NCBI GenBank assembly: GCA_040396955.1
Contig: JBBAWX010000003.1
Location: 62,001-126,000 of the forward strand
DNA from: UBA965 sp040396955
Lineage (GTDB): Bacteria > Chloroflexota > Chloroflexia > Chloroflexales > Roseiflexaceae
Length of the DNA: 64,000 bases
Reading direction: 5' to 3'
A program made the position numbers and the translations under genes. The notes under the pieces were generated by a model, which was given only the letters and a program-made list of their open reading frames with translations, was not told where the DNA came from and made no database searches. Shown in pieces: positions 61,450 to 64,000 of the stretch (its first letter is position 1; each line of letters begins with the position of its first letter).

Positions 61450-62505
61450 ATGCAGGTGCAACCAGGCATGTGGGAAGAGCGTTGGCATCCGTTGCGTGAG
61501 GAGTGGGTCATTGTGGCAGCGCACCGGCAGAGTCGACCGTGGATCGGTCAGACGGTGCAGGCCGTGCTCCCCGACATCCCCAGCTATGATGCGACGTGTT
61601 ATCTGTGCCCGGGGAATCGACGGGTGAGTGGCATGGTCAACCCCGCCTATACCGGGATATATGTCTTTGACAACGACCATCCATGTGTGGGCGAGCTCGC
61701 CCCCGATCCGATTAGTGTGGCTCGTCCCTATCAATCACGGCGTGCCAACGGGATTGCTCGGGTGGTGTGTTTTAGCCCGCAGCATCATGTGACGATCGCT
61801 GAGATGGCGACCACCCAGGTGGCACAGGTGGTGCAGACCTGGCAAGCACAGACCTACGATCTCGGCCTGCGCCCTGAGATCAAGCATGTGCTGTGTTTTG
61901 AAAACAAGGGCGAAGTCGTCGGTGTCTCGAATCCGCATCCACATGGGCAAATTTATGCCACGAACTTTGTCTTCAAGAGCATCGAAACCGAGTATGTGGC
62001 CGGGCAGCGGTACCAGCACGAGACGGGGCGCATATTGATGCAAGACATCATTGCCGCTGAGCTCCAAGATGGGCGACGTATGCTGTATGAAGACGAGCAC
62101 ACGGTGGCGTTTGTGCCGTACTTTGCACGCTATGCCTATGAGGTGTACGTGGTGCCCAAACGTCCGGTGGCGCATTTTTATGCGCTCGGTGATGCCGAAA
62201 CACTGTCGTTGTCACGGGCATTGCAAGCGGTGACGGTGCGTTTTGACAACCTGTGGCGCATGCCTTTCCCCTATGTGATGGCGCTCCACCAAGGCCCCAC
62301 AGATGGCAGTGAAATGCCCTTTTATCAGGCCTACATTGCGCTTCATCCGCCCTTGCGCCAACCGCAGTTGCTCAAATACCTGGCTGGGCCTGAAATCGGC
62401 GGCGGCAACTTCCTCAGCGATACGGCACCGGAGCAGACGGCAGCGACCCTGCAAGCCGTTTCGGCGACCCAGCATTACCGGCAGGCCACAGGAGGTGCGA
62501 TATGA
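61450..62505 (+). CDS. galT: Galactose-1-phosphate uridylyltransferase
   Basis: A 351-residue HIT-superfamily enzyme of the Leloir pathway, exchanging UMP between UDP-glucose and galactose-1-phosphate. It shows RWHPLREEWVIVAAHRQSRP, CYLCPGN (zinc site), VLCFENKGEVVGVSNPHPHG with the catalytic His in the HPHGQ, and late FVPYFARYAYEVYV. Its stop overlaps the start of the next gene (ATGA), so it is the first gene of a tightly coupled operon. No galE or galK of classic type is seen; a GHMP kinase follows. Confidence 0.93.
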   Translation: MQVQPGMWEERWHPLREEWVIVAAHRQSRPWIGQTVQAVLPDIPSYDATCYLCPGNRRVSGMVNPAYTGIYVFDNDHPCVGELAPDPISVARPYQSRRANGIARVVCFSPQHHVTIAEMATTQVAQVVQTWQAQTYDLGLRPEIKHVLCFENKGEVVGVSNPHPHGQIYATNFVFKSIETEYVAGQRYQHETGRILMQDIIAAELQDGRRMLYEDEHTVAFVPYFARYAYEVYVVPKRPVAHFYALGDAETLSLSRALQAVTVRFDNLWRMPFPYVMALHQGPTDGSEMPFYQAYIALHPPLRQPQLLKYLAGPEIGGGNFLSDTAPEQTAATLQAVSATQHYRQATGGAI

Positions 62506-63530
62506 CGCAAGATTTGGCATGGCTGTGCGATGAAATCCGCCGTATTCACGCAGATATTCGACATCACGTGGTGACGGCATGTGAGGCTTCGGCCCTCGAA
62601 CAGATGGCAATGGTCCATGGCGAAGAGGGTGGCGATACCATATTTGCCATAGACCGGATTTCGGAACAGACGCTGATTACGCAGTTTGAGCAACTTGCGC
62701 AGCGGTGTACCTTTCGTCTTGTGGCCGAAGGTCTTGGGCAGACGGGGGTGCGCGATTTTCCTGCGGGTGTGACTGAATCAGCTCTCGAATGGCTTATCAT
62801 TGTCGACCCGATTGACGGCACGCGTGGGCTGATGTATCAAAAACGGTCAGCGTGGATTCTTACTGGTGTGGCGCCATTTCGTGGGCATGCCACGCATCTC
62901 GGTGATATTACAATGGCGGTGATGACCGAGATTCCACTGGTCAAGCAGCATTTGTGTGATGTGCTCTGGGCTGTACGTGGCCAAGGGGTCGTCGCAGAGC
63001 GGTACGATCGTTTGCGACAAACCGTGCAACCACTAGTGGTGCGACCGTCACAGGCGACGACGATTTTACAAGGGTTCGGCAACGTGGCGCGCTTTTTCCC
63101 GGGTGATCGTGCTCGATTAGCTGCGGTCGACGACATGGTCGTGCAGACGTTGTTGGGGTATGCCCCAGCCGGCAAGGCCTTGTCGTTCGAAGACCAGTAT
63201 ATTTCGACGGGTGGGCAGTTGTATGAGCTGTTGATGGGGCATGATCGTTGGTTGGCCGACGTGCGGCCATTGTTGTTGCCCACGGTTGAGCGCCATGGCG
63301 GAACCGCCATGCTCTGTTGTCATCCCTACGACATGTGCACTGAACTCATTGCTCGCGAAGCTGGCATTGTGGTGTGCAAGGCCAACGGGCAAGCGCTCGA
63401 TGCGCCACTCGATGTGCACAGTCCGGTGTCATGGGTCGCCGTCGCCAACCAGGCACTCGCCCAACAGCTCATCCCAGCGTTGCAACAGGCCCTCATACAG
63501 TACAACATGCAATTGGAGGAGGTGCAGTGA
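62502..63530 (+). CDS. Inositol-monophosphatase-family sugar phosphatase
   Basis: A 342-residue Li-sensitive phosphatase fold protein, longer than HisN/IMPase (about 260). The Mg-binding core is LIIVDPIDGTRGLMYQKRSAW; the glutamate site is near VAEGLGQTG, and AVDDMVVQTLLGYAP and ISTGGQLYELLMG occupy the substrate-side region. The usual WDxAA motif near the C-terminus is not obvious. It overlaps galT by four bases and the kinase gene by one, so it must belong to the same sugar-phosphate pathway. The substrate is unknown. Confidence 0.82.
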   Translation: MTQDLAWLCDEIRRIHADIRHHVVTACEASALEQMAMVHGEEGGDTIFAIDRISEQTLITQFEQLAQRCTFRLVAEGLGQTGVRDFPAGVTESALEWLIIVDPIDGTRGLMYQKRSAWILTGVAPFRGHATHLGDITMAVMTEIPLVKQHLCDVLWAVRGQGVVAERYDRLRQTVQPLVVRPSQATTILQGFGNVARFFPGDRARLAAVDDMVVQTLLGYAPAGKALSFEDQYISTGGQLYELLMGHDRWLADVRPLLLPTVERHGGTAMLCCHPYDMCTELIAREAGIVVCKANGQALDAPLDVHSPVSWVAVANQALAQQLIPALQQALIQYNMQLEEVQ

Positions 63531-64000
63531 TGTGGCAGAGCTCGCCAGCGTTACCCGCACACATGGCCACACGTCTCCACGCCCTGTTGCACCACTGCAC
63601 CCACGAACAGCCGGTGTGGGTGGCCCGGGCGCCAGGTCGACTCGATGTGATGGGCGGTATTGCCGATTATTCGGGGTCGTTGGTCCTGCAACTTCCCCTT
63701 GACGTGGCTGCGATTGTGGCAGTCCAGCCGCGCACCGATACACAGGTGGTGGTGACCAGCTTGGCCGATGCGAGCCTGCTCGGGCAAGCCACCGTCACGT
63801 GCGATTTGGCCACGCTGTTGGCATGCCAGGGTGATTGGGAGCAGCTCCGCACCGCGTTGGCAGCAACCGCCACGCCACACTGGGCCAGCTACATCATCGG
63901 TGTATTGCCGGTGGTATGGCATCATGCCGGATGCACCCCGGCGAGTGGTGTCACCATTGTGGTCGACTCTACGGTGCCTTTGGGCAAAGGGGTGAGTTCG
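63530..64000 (+). CDS. GHMP-family sugar kinase, arabinokinase/galactokinase-like, 3' end outside window
   Basis: Only the first 157 residues are visible. The start ATG overlaps the previous stop by one base. The N-terminal substrate motif reads ARAPGRLDVMGGIADYSGSL, where classic galactokinase has a GEHTDYNGG-type motif. The same wording (GRLDVMGGIADYSGS) is characteristic of the kinase domain of plant L-arabinokinases. The window ends at DSTVPLGKGVSS, the beginning of the GHMP ATP-binding loop. With galT and a phosphatase upstream it likely phosphorylates a galactose- or arabinose-type sugar. Confidence 0.85.
   Translation, partial: MWQSSPALPAHMATRLHALLHHCTHEQPVWVARAPGRLDVMGGIADYSGSLVLQLPLDVAAIVAVQPRTDTQVVVTSLADASLLGQATVTCDLATLLACQGDWEQLRTALAATATPHWASYIIGVLPVVWHHAGCTPASGVTIVVDSTVPLGKGVSS

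Noticed and set aside
1..64000. Search for tRNA, rRNA, CRISPR arrays, insertion sequences or prophage
   Set aside because: Reading the gaps gave no cloverleaf, regularly spaced repeat, transposase or integrase. A tRNA scan and repeat finder would be the decisive check.

Overview
The window is a dense bacterial chromosome segment (about 56 protein genes, mid-50s % GC by eye, short intergenic gaps). I see no rRNA, tRNA, CRISPR array, insertion sequence or phage gene. The gene content suggests a Chloroflexota bacterium, probably class Chloroflexia: a fused rhamnulose-phosphate aldolase/lactaldehyde dehydrogenase, a double-length ThyX-like protein, RNase HI with a C-terminal hybrid-binding domain, a K+-independent proton pyrophosphatase and several zinc-ribbon/FHA/PP2C proteins. 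The phylum is an inference from family content, not a marker-gene result.

Layout. 1-5.2 kb: a CoxS-type 2Fe-2S subunit cut by the window edge, a zinc alcohol dehydrogenase divergent from an SDR, an unknown protein next to ssb, and the ThyX-like protein. 5.2-8.5 kb: an FG-GAP/ASPIC repeat protein and an ABC exporter. 8.6-14.8 kb: a phospho-signalling pair (zinc ribbon/pseudokinase-like/PP2C, then zinc ribbon/coiled coil/FHA), PcrA/UvrD helicase and RNase HI. 14.8-15.8 kb: two small lipoproteins. 15.8-27.5 kb: a minus-strand complex I operon nuoFGHIJKLMN behind a good sigma-70-like promoter; nuoA-E are not adjacent. 27.5-30.4 kb: aroA and gatB. 30.5-35.4 kb: a nucleotide-sugar epimerase, an SH3b membrane protein, an orphan sensor kinase, a metallophosphoesterase and a ParB-like protein. 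35.4-38.6 kb: hisC, a hisN-like phosphatase and glgC in one operon. 38.7-40.6 kb: a GT2 glycosyltransferase and an unusual extended SDR. 40.6-49.6 kb: sugar and small-molecule catabolism (Gfo/Idh, fused rhamnulose-P aldolase/dehydrogenase, a P-loop kinase-like protein, a degenerate M24 protein, an esterase, a DUF1684 protein, an amidohydrolase and an FAD oxidoreductase). 49.8-55.3 kb: a secreted glycoside-hydrolase-like lipoprotein, a kinase-like membrane protein overlapping a class B PBP, and hisB. 55.4-60.3 kb: two related membrane proteins, the membrane pyrophosphatase and a zinc-ribbon protein. 60.7-64 kb: thiamine pyrophosphokinase, then an overlapping galT / IMPase-like / GHMP-kinase operon that runs off the window.

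The genes fit a respiring heterotroph that makes a proton gradient (complex I, H+-PPase), stores glycogen, makes its own aromatic amino acids and histidine, and uses deoxy-sugars and galactose/arabinose-type sugars. Convergent gene pairs are usually separated by long inverted repeats acting as two-way terminators. Many promoters carry an extended -10 of the form TGTGGTATGAT. I found no clear-cut new multi-gene defence or mobile system. The best leads are the zinc-ribbon/pseudokinase/PP2C + FHA pair, the galT/IMPase/arabinokinase-like operon, the RNase HI with permuted hybrid-binding domain and Asn in place of a catalytic Asp, and several proteins that keep a known fold but have lost catalytic residues.
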